Source: JAABYT01 sp041581935
GTDB taxonomy: Bacteria > Pseudomonadota > Gammaproteobacteria > HK1
Direction of reading: 5' to 3'
Assembly (NCBI GenBank): GCA_041581935.1
Contig: JBFICP010000017.1
Span: 1 to 23,485, forward strand
DNA: 23,485 bases
Shown in pieces: positions 1 to 8,688 of the stretch (within the stretch, counting starts at the first letter, position 1; the number at the start of each line of letters is the position of its first letter). A program made the translations under genes and the position numbers. The notes under the pieces were generated by a model. The model saw only the letters and a program-made list of their open reading frames with translations, ran no database searches and was not told the DNA's origin.

Positions 1-1047
1 CACCGCGCGCACGGCGGGCTGCTGAGCATGTCCGACATGTCCGGCTATCGCGTGCGCTTCGAGCCGTCGGTGCGTGCCGGTTATGCGGGCTACGACATCC
101 ACTGCTGCGGCCCCTGGTCCCAAGGCCCGGCGCTCGCCCAGGTCATGGGCATGCTCGACGGCATCGACCTCGCGTGTCTGGGACACAACACACCGGCGTG
201 TATCCACACGATCACCGAAGCCATCAAGCTCGCCTTCGCCGATCGCGAGCACTACTTCGGCGACCCGCGGTTCGTCGACGTGCCGATGGATGCGCTGCTC
301 GACGAAAACTACCTGGGGCTTCGCCGTTCGCTCATTCGCGACGATTGCGCCTGGCCCGATCTGCCGCCGCCGGGCGACCCGCATGCCCCCGCCGCCACCC
401 GCGAGGGGCGCCGCGCCAGCGCCGGCCCCGGCGCGCGGCAGCACCACGGTGAGCCACCGAGCCTGGATACGTCCTACGTCTGCGCAGTGGACGCAAGCGG
501 CAACGTATTCTCCGCCACGCCCAGCGACGTTTCCTACCAGACGCCGGTGATACCCGGAACCGGCCTGTGCCCGTCCTCGCGCGGCTCCCAGTCCCGACCC
601 GATCCGCGGCACCCGTCATCGGTGGCGCCGGGCAAACGGCCTCGGCTCACCCCGAACCCGGCGCTGGCGCTCGCCGACGGCAAGCCGTTCATGGTGTTCG
701 GAACACCGGGGGGCGACGTGCAGATTCAGGCCATGGCTCAGCTTCTGGTCAACGTGGCAATTTTCGGCCTCGACGTGCAGAGCGCCATCGAGGCGCCGCG
801 CTTCGCGAGCTTCAGCTATCCGTCCTCGTTCGCCCCCAACCCGCACTATCCCGGCCTGCTCATGGTGGAGGCGCGCATCGGGCACGAGACGCGCGAAGCG
901 TTGACTCGTCTCGGCCACGACGTGGAGGCATGGCCCGAGCGCACGCGCAAGGCCGGGGCATTGTGTGCCATTCGAATCGACCCCGCCACGGGCTTTCTGC
1001 ATGCCGGTGCCGATTTCCGGCGCGCCGGCTACGCCATGGGCCGCTGA
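1..1047 (+). CDS. Gamma-glutamyltransferase family protein, C-terminal part (cut by window edge)
   Basis: The reading frame is open from base 1, so the start lies outside the window; about 348 residues remain. The family consists of N-terminal nucleophile hydrolases that self-cleave before a Thr and transfer or hydrolyse gamma-glutamyl groups, usually in the periplasm. The visible part runs from the end of the large subunit (GGLLS near the left edge) through the small subunit. The expected nucleophile is the Thr codon at 469-471, in the context DTSY followed by AVDASGN. GTPGGD, near base 700, matches the oxyanion-hole glycines. A low-complexity Pro/Ala/Arg linker (about 360-460) precedes the cleavage site. 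The lid/Ser-Ser region of classical enzymes (SSMSPT) reads RLTPNPA here, which marks a divergent subfamily, so the true substrate may not be glutathione. Confidence 0.88.
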   Translation, partial: HRAHGGLLSMSDMSGYRVRFEPSVRAGYAGYDIHCCGPWSQGPALAQVMGMLDGIDLACLGHNTPACIHTITEAIKLAFADREHYFGDPRFVDVPMDALLDENYLGLRRSLIRDDCAWPDLPPPGDPHAPAATREGRRASAGPGARQHHGEPPSLDTSYVCAVDASGNVFSATPSDVSYQTPVIPGTGLCPSSRGSQSRPDPRHPSSVAPGKRPRLTPNPALALADGKPFMVFGTPGGDVQIQAMAQLLVNVAIFGLDVQSAIEAPRFASFSYPSSFAPNPHYPGLLMVEARIGHETREALTRLGHDVEAWPERTRKAGALCAIRIDPATGFLHAGADFRRAGYAMGR

Positions 1048-1071
1048 GCGCTGCTGCCCGGAATTTTTTTT
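1038..1071 (+). terminator. Possible intrinsic terminator after the gamma-glutamyltransferase gene
   Basis: An imperfect GC-rich stem (GGGC at 1038-1041 with GCCC at 1056-1059, inner pairs interrupted by mismatches) is followed by eight T residues at 1064-1071. The stem overlaps the stop codon. The T-run is striking in such GC-rich DNA, but the stem is poor, so this is a tentative call. It would separate the transferase from pgk. Confidence 0.35.
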
Positions 1072-1098
1072 GCCCGACGAAGGTGCTAGCTTGCGCCA

Positions 1099-2265
1099 AT
1101 GCCGATCATCGCGATGAATGACCTCGACCTGCGTGGCTGTCGCGTGCTCATGCGCCTGGATCTGAACGTGCCGCTGAAGGACGGCGAGGTCGGCGACGAT
1201 ACCCGGATCCGCGCGAGCCTTCCCGGCATTCGGCAGGCACTCGCCGGCGGCGCGAGCGTGATGCTGATGTCGCACCTGGGGCGACCGACCGAAGGCGTCT
1301 ACGAAGAGGCGTTTTCACTGGCACCGGTGGCGCGCGCGCTCGCGCGCCTACTGGAGCGTGACGTGCCTCTGGTCGATTGGGACTACGCCGGCGACGACGC
1401 GCTCGTGCTGTTCGAGAACGTGCGTTTCAACGCGGGCGAAACCGACAACGACGAGGCACTGGCGAGGAAGATGGCAGCATTGTGCGACGTTTTCGTCATG
1501 GACGCCTTCGGAAGCGCCCATCGCGCCCACGCCTCCACCCACGGCGTCGCCCGCTACGCGCCGGTTGCCTGTGCCGGACCGCTTTTGAGCGCCGAGCTCG
1601 ATGCGCTGGCCGCAGCGCTCGACAATCCCGACCGGCCCCTGGTGGCTATCGTCGGCGGCGCCAAGGTCTCGAGCAAGCTGACGGTGCTGGAAGCCCTGCT
1701 CGGCAAGGTCGATCAACTAATCGTCGGCGGCGGCATCGCCAACACATTTCTGAAGGCCGCAGGCCACGAGGTGGGCCGCTCGCTCTGTGAGAACGATCTG
1801 GTCGACACCGCCCGCGCCCTCATCGATGCCACGGCAAACTCCGCCGCCGCGATTCCGCTTCCCGAGGACGTGGTGGTCGGTCGCTCACTCAGTGCCGATG
1901 CCGAGGCGCGCGTGGTTCGGATCGACGAGGTGGGCAGCGACGACATGATTCTCGACATCGGCCCCGCGTCCGCGGAGCACCTCGCGGGCCTGCTCGAATC
2001 CGCCGGCACCATCGTCTGGAATGGTCCCGTGGGGGTATTCGAGTTCGATCAGTTCGGTGCCGGCACGCGGCGCATCGCCGAGGCCATCGCCGCTTCCGGC
2101 GCGTTCTCCATCGCCGGCGGCGGCGACACCCTGGCGGCCATCGCCCGGTACGGTATCGGCGATCGGATTTCCTATATCTCTACCGGCGGCGGCGCTTTCC
2201 TCGAGTTCCTCGAGGGCAAGACGCTGCCGGCGGTGGCGATCCTGGAGCAACGCGGCGCCGGTTGA
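1099..2265 (+). CDS. pgk: Phosphoglycerate kinase
   Basis: This cytosolic enzyme interconverts 1,3-bisphosphoglycerate + ADP and 3-phosphoglycerate + ATP in glycolysis and gluconeogenesis. At 388 residues it has the normal bacterial length (about 387-400) and looks intact. The N-terminal substrate region has RLDLNVPLKDG (residues 19-29) and SHLGRP (58-63), followed by FENVRFN and DAFGSAHRAHAST. The C-terminal nucleotide domain has GGAKVSSK, WNGPVGVFE, the GGGDT loop and STGGGAFLEFLEGK. The ATG at 1099 gives MPIIAMNDLDL, which aligns with the usual family start; the internal ATG at 1114 is less likely. The Shine-Dalgarno sequence is weak. The gene stands alone here, without the common gap or fba neighbours, between a gamma-glutamyltransferase and an amine-oxidizing flavoprotein. 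Confidence 0.96.
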   Translation: MPIIAMNDLDLRGCRVLMRLDLNVPLKDGEVGDDTRIRASLPGIRQALAGGASVMLMSHLGRPTEGVYEEAFSLAPVARALARLLERDVPLVDWDYAGDDALVLFENVRFNAGETDNDEALARKMAALCDVFVMDAFGSAHRAHASTHGVARYAPVACAGPLLSAELDALAAALDNPDRPLVAIVGGAKVSSKLTVLEALLGKVDQLIVGGGIANTFLKAAGHEVGRSLCENDLVDTARALIDATANSAAAIPLPEDVVVGRSLSADAEARVVRIDEVGSDDMILDIGPASAEHLAGLLESAGTIVWNGPVGVFEFDQFGAGTRRIAEAIAASGAFSIAGGGDTLAAIARYGIGDRISYISTGGGAFLEFLEGKTLPAVAILEQRGAG

Positions 2266-2300
2266 GCGCGCAGCCGCTTTCTCGGAGAATGACCCGCACC

Positions 2301-3605
2301 ATGGGCAAGAAATACGATGCCGTCATCATCGGCGCAGGGGTCATCGGGGCCGCCACCGCCTATGAGCTCAGCAAGAAAGGCTATCGCACGCTCAGCGTCG
2401 ACAAGCTGCCCGCCGCGGGCTACGGTCCGACCAGCAATTCCTGCGCCATCATCCGCGTTCACTACTCTACGCTCGAGGGCGCCGTGTTCGCCTACGAAGG
2501 CTACTTCTACTGGAAGAACTGGAAGGACTACCTTCGTGTCGAGGACGAGAGCGGCCTGGCAGTGTTTCACGAGACTGGCTGCATGGTCATGAAGACCGAG
2601 GTGAACGGTCACCTGCGTCGTATTCGCGAGGTAGCCGACCGGTTCGGAATTCCCTACGAGGAATGGGATCCCGAAACCATCATCGAGCGACTGCCGATCT
2701 ACGACATGAGGCGCTTCGCTCCGCCGAAACTTCCGGCCGAGAGCGGCTTCGGCGAGCCGACCGGCGGCACCGTCGAGGGCGCGGTATTCTTTCCGACCGC
2801 CGGCTACATCAGCGATCCGCAACTCGCCACCCACAACCTGCAACGTGCCGCGGAAGCCAAGGGCGCGGAGTTTCTGTTCAGAAAGACCGTGGTCGAGATT
2901 CCGCGCGCCGGTGGCCGCGTGACCGGCGTCGTCCTGGACAACGGCACGCGCATCGAGGCGCCCGTGGTGGTCAACGTCGCCGGCCCGCATTCGGATCCGA
3001 TCAATCGCATGGCCGGCGCCGACGGCGACATGAACATTCGCACCCGTGCGCTGCGCCAGGAAGTGACCCACGTGCCATCACCGAAAGGGTTCGATTTCGA
3101 AGGGTCAGGCTTCGTCGTCTCCGACAGCGACATCGGTGTCTATTGCCGACCGGAGACCGGCAATCACATTCTCATCGGCAGCGAGGACCCGGAGTGTGAC
3201 GAGCGCGAGTGGGTCGACCCGGACGATTTCAACCGTGACTTCACCGAGCAGTGGACGACTCAGGCTTATCGCATGGCCCAGCGCATCCCGACGCTCGGCA
3301 TTCCGAGCCGCATGAAGGGCTGCGTCGATCTCTACGACGTGAGCGACGACTGGATTCCCATCTACGACAAGTCATCGGTGGGCGGCTTTTACATGGCCAT
3401 CGGCACCAGCGGGAACCAATTCAAGAACGCGCCGGTCGCCGGCGCCATGATGGCGGCGCTCATTGATTACTGCGAGGGCGGCGCAGATCACGATAAGAAG
3501 CCGCTGCAGTTTCCGCTGCATTACGTGGATGGCGGCATCGACGTCGGTTTCTACTCGCGGTTACGGCAAATCAATCCCGAGAGCAGCTTCTCGGTCATTG
3601 GTTGA
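2301..3605 (+). CDS. FAD-dependent oxidoreductase, DAO family (sarcosine oxidase beta / amino acid oxidase-like)
   Basis: This is a 434-residue flavoprotein of the D-amino-acid oxidase fold, which oxidizes secondary or primary amines or N-methylated amino acids with FAD. The Rossmann FAD motif GAGVIG lies at residues 11-16, and the adenine-ribose acidic position is in SVDK near residue 35. A conserved PTSNSCAIIRVHYS stretch follows, in the region where sarcosine oxidases bind flavin. A C-terminal GTSGNQFKNAP stretch resembles the FAD-closing motif. The ATG at 2301 was chosen because GGAGA lies about 12 bases upstream and the product then begins right before the FAD fold; TTG 2262 and ATG 2289 are in-frame alternatives. 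The gap to pgk is only 35 bases, so co-transcription is possible. The exact substrate is not readable; sarcosine or another N-methyl amino acid is inferred from the enzyme at 5424. Confidence 0.88.
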   Translation: MGKKYDAVIIGAGVIGAATAYELSKKGYRTLSVDKLPAAGYGPTSNSCAIIRVHYSTLEGAVFAYEGYFYWKNWKDYLRVEDESGLAVFHETGCMVMKTEVNGHLRRIREVADRFGIPYEEWDPETIIERLPIYDMRRFAPPKLPAESGFGEPTGGTVEGAVFFPTAGYISDPQLATHNLQRAAEAKGAEFLFRKTVVEIPRAGGRVTGVVLDNGTRIEAPVVVNVAGPHSDPINRMAGADGDMNIRTRALRQEVTHVPSPKGFDFEGSGFVVSDSDIGVYCRPETGNHILIGSEDPECDEREWVDPDDFNRDFTEQWTTQAYRMAQRIPTLGIPSRMKGCVDLYDVSDDWIPIYDKSSVGGFYMAIGTSGNQFKNAPVAGAMMAALIDYCEGGADHDKKPLQFPLHYVDGGIDVGFYSRLRQINPESSFSVIG

Positions 3606-3637
3606 GCATGTGCGTTACGGTTGCCGCGACGATTGCG

Positions 3638-3673
3638 GCGTTTTGCATGCGTGTCGCAAAAAAAACGCATAAT
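3638..3673 (+). promoter_or_regulatory. Putative promoter/inverted-repeat region before the TPR-oxygenase gene
   Basis: A -10-like CATAAT (3668-3673, 5 of 6 consensus) sits 31 bases before the chosen start. The only -35 candidate is TTGCAT (3643-3648) with a long 19-base spacer. The stretch also holds two nested inverted repeats: GCGTTTTGC (3638-3646) against GCAAAA...AACGC (3656-3668), and ATGCGT (3647-3652) against ACGCAT (3665-3670). An A8 run lies at 3658-3665. The strength and role are unknown. Confidence 0.35.
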
Positions 3674-3704
3674 CGGGTCGACGGTCTCTGTGCGGCAATC
3701 ACTC

Positions 3705-5405
3705 ATGAATCGAAAAGACCAGCGGCGCCTTAAAAAAGCGCGGCGCGATCGTCAGAAAAGTCCGCACGGAGGCAACGGATCGGCGGGTCCGGCGGATATC
3801 GAGCCGACGCTCGGCCAGATCACGGCCCTGCTTCAGGGCGGTCACCCGGATGACGCGCGTCGACTCTGCCAGGCGCTTCTGGCGGAGCATCCCCGGAACC
3901 CGCGCGCGCTCAATCTTGCCGCCATCGCCTCCTTTCAAACCGGCGATGCCGCAACGGCGCTTACTCTGCTGGAAACGGCGGTCGCGAACCAGCCGGATTT
4001 CGTCGACGCGCACAATAATCTCGGAAACATTCACAAGGCCGAAGGGGATTTTCTCCGAGCCGAGGCGGCGTACCGCAATGCCATCGAACTCGCGCCCCTG
4101 TACTTCGATGCTCACTTCAATCTCGGCATCGTGCTCGAAGCGATGGGCAGATCGGCCGAGGCCCGGGATGCGTACAAGATCGCGCTCGATATTCAACCCG
4201 ATTTTCTGCCGGCGTATCTCAACACCGGCAACGCGTGTAAGGCACTCGGCAAGTTCGACGAGGCGCTGGAGTATTACCGGTGGGTGGTGGAGATCGAGCC
4301 TCGTAACGTGGACGCAATCAACAACATGGGCGCCGTATTTTACGAGTTGAGGCGCTTTGACGAAGCCGAGTCCACCTACCGCAATGCGCTCGAGATCGAT
4401 CCGCAACATGCGGATACGCTCTACAACCTGGGCGTGCTGCTTCACGAGGTCGAGCGCTACGAAGAAGCTGTCGATGCCTGCCAGAGCGCGGTGGCCGTGC
4501 GACCCCACTATGCCGAATGCTTCGTCAATCTCGGCTACAACTTCCACAAGCTGGGCAAGCTCGACGATGCGGAACGCGCATACGAGCAGGCCATCGAGCT
4601 GGATCCCGACAGCGCACAGGCGCATGCAAATTTCGCCGATGTAAAACTTACCCGCGGCGAAACACAGGCGGCGCTTGCGCTTTGCGATCGTTTTCTGCAA
4701 CGCCACCCCGGCGATACCGGCATGCTGGCCTTCAAGACAATTGCCTTGCGCGAATCCGGTGCCGACGATGCGGCGCGCGCTTTGACGCGCTACGACGAGT
4801 TTTTGCAGGCGCACGAGCTGCCCGTACCGCAAGGATTCGAGAGTCTCGAGACGCTCAACGTGGCTCTCGCCGATCACATTTGCGCGCACCCTTCGCTCGT
4901 CGACGCGCCCGCCAGCCATGCGACACGACACGGAAAACATTCCGGCGAGCTGCTGGTCGAGCCGAAGGGACCCATGACCGCGTGGGAGGCCGCGCTTCGA
5001 GAAGCCATCGAGGCCTACCGGGCGCGCCTGGCCGATGCGGCATCGCACCCGTTCGTCGACGCCATGCCGGCGCGCTACCGGCTGACCGCGTGGAGCGTGG
5101 TGCTTGAAAGTCATGGTCATCAGATTCCGCACATCCATCCATCGGCGTGGATGAGCGGTGTGTACTACGTGGCGTTGCCAGACGCGGTAGCGGCGTCGAC
5201 GCGGGACACCGGCGGATGGATCGAGTTCGGACAACCGCCGGATCATTACCACGGCACGGTCGAGCCCGAGCTCGTCGTGAAGCAGCCGAGCGAGGGCCTG
5301 CTGGTGCTTTTCCCCTCCTTCTACTATCACCGCACCATTCCGTTCGAGTCCGGGGGGCGACGTATCAGCGTCGCTTTCGACGTCTTGCCCTGGCGGGGCC
5401 CGTGA
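3705..5405 (+). CDS. TPR-repeat protein with C-terminal putative 2-oxoglutarate/Fe(II) oxygenase domain
   Basis: This is a 566-residue predicted soluble protein. A basic N-terminus (RRLKKARRDRQK) is followed by about nine tandem 34-residue TPR units from about residue 30 to 340; several show the classic N-LG-...-G-...-A-..-Y-.A-...P pattern and end in DP, EP or AP. The last ~150 residues look like the 2OG-Fe(II) oxygenase family that often follows TPRs (Pfam 2OG-FeII_Oxy_5 type). Visible elements are PHIHPSAWMSGVYYV with His476 and His478, a distal His542 in FYYHRTIPFE, and Arg553 before the last beta strand as a possible 2-oxoglutarate ligand. The metal set would therefore be HxH...H rather than classical HxD...H. 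ATG 3705 was preferred over TTG 3621 because family members start with a short basic MNRK-like segment; no strong Shine-Dalgarno is seen. It lies between two DAO-type oxidoreductases. The substrate, protein or small molecule, is unknown. Confidence 0.85.
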   Translation: MNRKDQRRLKKARRDRQKSPHGGNGSAGPADIEPTLGQITALLQGGHPDDARRLCQALLAEHPRNPRALNLAAIASFQTGDAATALTLLETAVANQPDFVDAHNNLGNIHKAEGDFLRAEAAYRNAIELAPLYFDAHFNLGIVLEAMGRSAEARDAYKIALDIQPDFLPAYLNTGNACKALGKFDEALEYYRWVVEIEPRNVDAINNMGAVFYELRRFDEAESTYRNALEIDPQHADTLYNLGVLLHEVERYEEAVDACQSAVAVRPHYAECFVNLGYNFHKLGKLDDAERAYEQAIELDPDSAQAHANFADVKLTRGETQAALALCDRFLQRHPGDTGMLAFKTIALRESGADDAARALTRYDEFLQAHELPVPQGFESLETLNVALADHICAHPSLVDAPASHATRHGKHSGELLVEPKGPMTAWEAALREAIEAYRARLADAASHPFVDAMPARYRLTAWSVVLESHGHQIPHIHPSAWMSGVYYVALPDAVAASTRDTGGWIEFGQPPDHYHGTVEPELVVKQPSEGLLVLFPSFYYHRTIPFESGGRRISVAFDVLPWRGP

Positions 5406-5423
5406 CCGTAAGGAGATGACACG

Positions 5424-7841
5424 ATGAAGGAGCAGGCGCGTGTGGTGATTATCGGCGGCGGCATGATGGGAGTGGGACTCGCCTACCACTTGACCAAGGA
5501 AGGCTGGTCCGACGTCGTGCTCGTGGAGAAAGGCGAGCTCACTTCGGGGTCCACCTGGCACGCCGCCGGGCTCGTTCCTCACTTCATTGGCAGTCTCAAC
5601 ATGGCCAAGGTGCACCTGCACGGCACCGAGCTTTACAAGCGGCTCGAGGAGGAGACCGGGCAATCCACCGGATGGCACGGGTGCGGCTCGATTCGCCTCG
5701 CCACCAACCGCGATGAGGTGGACTGGTTTCATCAGGTCAAGGGGGTGCTCGACTACGTGGGCGCCGAGTGCCATCTCATCGGCCCCAACGAGATCAAATC
5801 TCTGCACCCGCTGCTCGATCTCGATGGTGTGATTCTCGGCGCGTACACACCCGGCGACGGGCACACGGATCCGGCGAGCACCACCAATGCGCTCGCCATC
5901 GGCGCGCGCAGCGGCGGCGTCACTATCGTGCGCCACAACCGCGTCCTCGACGTCAAGCAGCGCCGCGGCGGCGAGTGGCTCGTATCCACCGAGCAGGGCG
6001 ACATCGTCGCCGAGCACGTGGTCAACGCGGCCGGCAGCTTCGCCGAGCAGGTCGGCGCGTGGGTCGGCGTCGACGTGCCCATCGTCAACATGGTGCATCA
6101 GTATCTGGTGACGGAGAATCTGCCGGAGGTGGCGGCGCTCGACCGGGAGCCGCCGGTCGTTCGCGATCCGCGGGCGTCGTGCTATTACCGTCAGGAACAG
6201 CAGGGATTGGTCATCGGCCCCTACGAGATGGCGGGGGCCGAGGCCTGGGGCCTCGGCGGCATCGACTGGAGCTTCGACATGGAGCTCCTGCCGCCGGAGC
6301 TCGATCGCCTCGGCGAATCGCTGGAATTCGCCATGCAGCGCATCCCGGCCTTCGCCGACGCCGGCATCAAGCGCGTCGTGAGCGGCCCCATCACCCACAC
6401 CCCCGATGGCAACTTCCTGCTCGGCCCGGCCGCGGGACTCACCAATTACTGGATGTGCTGCGGCGCCAGCATCGGTATCACCCAGGGCGCCGGAGCCGGC
6501 AAATATCTCGCCCAGTGGATGGTGCACGGTCAGACCGAGATCAACATGGGCGGCTTCGACCCGCGCCGCTACGGCAATTGGGCGCTCGGCGATTATCTGC
6601 TTGCGAAATCCATCGACGAGTACCAGCAGATGTACCAGGTGCACTACCCCGGCGAGCATCGCGAGGCCGGCAGGCCCTTGAAGACGACTCCGGTCTACGA
6701 AGCGCTGGCGGCGCGCGGCGCGCAGTTCGCCGACGTGTTTGGCTGGGAGCGGGCCAAGTGGTTTGCGCCGCCGGGAGAAAGCGAGCGCTACAGCTTCCGG
6801 CGCAGCAACTGGTTCGATGCCGTCGCGGGTGAATGCGAAGCGGTGCGCGAGCGCGCCGGCCTTCTGGATCTCTCGAGCTTTGCCAAGTACGACGTTAGCG
6901 GCAGCGACGCGCACGCCTTTCTCGAGCGCCTCAATGCCAACCGGATTCCGCGCCGCGACGGAGGCATCGTCTTGAGCCACATGCTGACCGAGCTCGGCGG
7001 TATCGAGTGCGAAGCGACCATTACGCGATTCGCGCCGGATCGTTTCTACGTGCTGTCGGCGGCGGTCGCCGAGCTGCACGATCTCGACTGGCTCCGTCAG
7101 CACGTCGCCGACGGCGAGGACGTCAGCGTTAAGAACGTCACCCACGACTACGGCGTGCTGGTGCTTTCGGGTCCACGATCCCGGGACGTGCTCGCGAAGC
7201 TCACCAGCGCAGATTTGAGCAACGCGTCTTTCCCCTGGCTACGTGCGCGGGAGATCGAGGTATCAGGCGTTGCGGTGCGGGCGCTTCGGATCTCCTATGT
7301 GGGCGAGCTTGGCTGGGAGCTGCACCATCCGATGGCCGAAATGGAGCGGCTCTACGACGCGCTCATGTCGGCAGGTGAAGAGCACGGCATCGCTAACTTC
7401 GGCACCTACGCGGTCAACGCCATGCGCATGGAGAAAGCGTACAAGGCCTGGGGCGCCGAGCTGACCACCGAGATTACATTGATCGAGGCGGATATGGATC
7501 GTTTCGTCGACTTCGAAAAAGAAAATTTCATCGGCCGCGAGGCCACGCTCGCGCGCAAGAAAGAAGGCGTTAACATCCGCCTGGTGTACGTATCGGTGGA
7601 TACCGACGATGCCGATCCCGCCGGAAACGAGCCCGTGTTTGATGACGATCGCATCATCGGTGTCACCACCGGCGGCGCCTACGGGTTCACTGTCGGCAAA
7701 AGCCTCGCATTCGCTTATGTGGAGCCGGAATACGCCAGTCCCGGCAGCCAATTCGAGATCGAAATCCTCGGCAGCCGACGCCGTGCGACGGTGCTCGCCG
7801 AGCCGGCCTATGATCCGGAAAATCGACGTCTGAGAGGATGA
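5424..7841 (+). CDS. FAD oxidoreductase/aminomethyltransferase fusion (dimethylglycine or sarcosine dehydrogenase-like)
   Basis: This 805-residue two-domain enzyme has the organization of dimethylglycine and sarcosine dehydrogenases. The N-terminal DAO domain (about 1-390) has GGGMMG at 11-16 and GSTWHAAGL, with His46 at the position that carries covalent FAD in this family. A FAO-type linker follows, and then a GcvT-like folate domain (about 430-800) with FERAKWF-type entry (GWERAKWFAPPG), SSFAKYDVSG, SYVGELGWELH and EKENFIGREA. Known relatives oxidatively demethylate N-methylglycines and pass the one-carbon unit to tetrahydrofolate as 5,10-methylene-THF. A strong Shine-Dalgarno AAGGAG (5410-5415) with an 8-base spacer fixes the start. 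It begins 18 bases after the TPR-oxygenase gene and nearly touches the HAD gene, so the three are probably one transcription unit. Dimethylglycine versus sarcosine cannot be decided. Confidence 0.9.
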   Translation: MKEQARVVIIGGGMMGVGLAYHLTKEGWSDVVLVEKGELTSGSTWHAAGLVPHFIGSLNMAKVHLHGTELYKRLEEETGQSTGWHGCGSIRLATNRDEVDWFHQVKGVLDYVGAECHLIGPNEIKSLHPLLDLDGVILGAYTPGDGHTDPASTTNALAIGARSGGVTIVRHNRVLDVKQRRGGEWLVSTEQGDIVAEHVVNAAGSFAEQVGAWVGVDVPIVNMVHQYLVTENLPEVAALDREPPVVRDPRASCYYRQEQQGLVIGPYEMAGAEAWGLGGIDWSFDMELLPPELDRLGESLEFAMQRIPAFADAGIKRVVSGPITHTPDGNFLLGPAAGLTNYWMCCGASIGITQGAGAGKYLAQWMVHGQTEINMGGFDPRRYGNWALGDYLLAKSIDEYQQMYQVHYPGEHREAGRPLKTTPVYEALAARGAQFADVFGWERAKWFAPPGESERYSFRRSNWFDAVAGECEAVRERAGLLDLSSFAKYDVSGSDAHAFLERLNANRIPRRDGGIVLSHMLTELGGIECEATITRFAPDRFYVLSAAVAELHDLDWLRQHVADGEDVSVKNVTHDYGVLVLSGPRSRDVLAKLTSADLSNASFPWLRAREIEVSGVAVRALRISYVGELGWELHHPMAEMERLYDALMSAGEEHGIANFGTYAVNAMRMEKAYKAWGAELTTEITLIEADMDRFVDFEKENFIGREATLARKKEGVNIRLVYVSVDTDDADPAGNEPVFDDDRIIGVTTGGAYGFTVGKSLAFAYVEPEYASPGSQFEIEILGSRRRATVLAEPAYDPENRRLRG

Positions 7842-7846
7842 GCCCC

Positions 7847-8566
7847 ATGCAGCTCACCGACTACAAGGTGCTGACGTTCGACTGCTACGGAACCTTGATC
7901 GACTGGGAGACCGGCATCTACGACGCGCTGCAACCGCTGCTCGTTAAGGTTTCGCAAGACATCGGGCGCGAATCCGCTCTGGAGACTTTCGCGTACTACG
8001 AGACCCGCCAAGAAGCGGCAACGCCCGAAATGCCGTATCCGAAGCTGCTCGCCACGGTACATTCACGATTACGGGAGCACTGGGGCATCGACGACGGCGC
8101 CGAGCTCGACCAAAGATTCGGCCGGTCGGTCGGAGACTGGCCGGCGTTCGGGGACTCCGCGCCATCCCTCGCCTATCTCGAGCAACACTATCGACTGGTA
8201 ATCCTGTCGAACGTCGATCGCGCGAGCTTCGCAGCCAGTAACGAGAAGCTCGGTGTCGATTTCTACGCCGTTTATACCGCCGAGGACATCGGGTCGTACA
8301 AGCCGGATCCGCGCAATTTCGAGTACATGCTGGCGCAGTTGAAACGACGCGGCGTCGACAAGCACGACATATTGCACACCGCGCAGAGCCTCCACCATGA
8401 CCATGTCCAGGCCACCGCCTTCGGTCTCGCCACCAATTGGATCGATCGGCGCCATGCTGCGGAGGGTTTCGGCGCCACCGTGCCGCCGCAGGCGGACGTG
8501 CGCATCGACTTTCACTTCCCGAGCATGGCGGCCTTCGTCGATGCGCACCGTGAGGCAATCGGGTGA
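7847..8566 (+). CDS. HAD-family hydrolase, haloacid dehalogenase type II-like
   Basis: This is a 239-residue cytosolic HAD protein. The nucleophile motif FDCYGTL (Asp12) has Tyr at the +2 position, the DxY signature of L-2-haloacid dehalogenases rather than the DxD of phosphatases. Motif II is ILSNVD, motif III contains KPDP, and motif IV reads QSLHHDH where dehalogenases have a Ser-Ser-Asn...Asp stretch. It therefore belongs to a dehalogenase-like branch whose real substrate is uncertain. ATG 7847 was chosen because AGAGGA (7833-7838) sits 8 bases upstream and the protein then begins directly before the fold. ATG 7838 overlaps the previous stop (ATGA) but has no spaced Shine-Dalgarno. Tight coupling with the amine-demethylating fusion enzyme suggests a housekeeping or detoxifying role in that pathway, which is inference only. 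Confidence 0.85.
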   Translation: MQLTDYKVLTFDCYGTLIDWETGIYDALQPLLVKVSQDIGRESALETFAYYETRQEAATPEMPYPKLLATVHSRLREHWGIDDGAELDQRFGRSVGDWPAFGDSAPSLAYLEQHYRLVILSNVDRASFAASNEKLGVDFYAVYTAEDIGSYKPDPRNFEYMLAQLKRRGVDKHDILHTAQSLHHDHVQATAFGLATNWIDRRHAAEGFGATVPPQADVRIDFHFPSMAAFVDAHREAIG

Positions 8567-8665
8567 GCTCTGCCTGTTGAGCATACGATTGCGAATCAAC
8601 TACTGGGAACTGGGCGCCCGCGGCAAACACACCATGACATGTTGATCCGTGCTAATGAATGCTGA

Positions 8666-8688
8666 CGCGGATTCGGCAATATTCCGCG
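8666..8688. terminator. Hairpin in the convergent intergenic gap, possible transcription end
   Basis: The 207-base gap between the HAD gene (+) and the membrane protein gene (-) contains one clear inverted repeat: CGCGGA at 8666-8671 and TCCGCG at 8683-8688, with an 11-base loop. No U-tract follows on either strand, so it is at best a weak bidirectional terminator. Nothing else is apparent in this gap. Confidence 0.28.

Noticed and set aside
3699..7145. A 1148-codon open frame on the minus strand across the TPR-oxygenase and dehydrogenase genes
   Set aside because: It is antisense to two well-supported genes that share a frame; the strong GC codon bias removes stop codons in the opposite frame. 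The product shows no recognisable domain.
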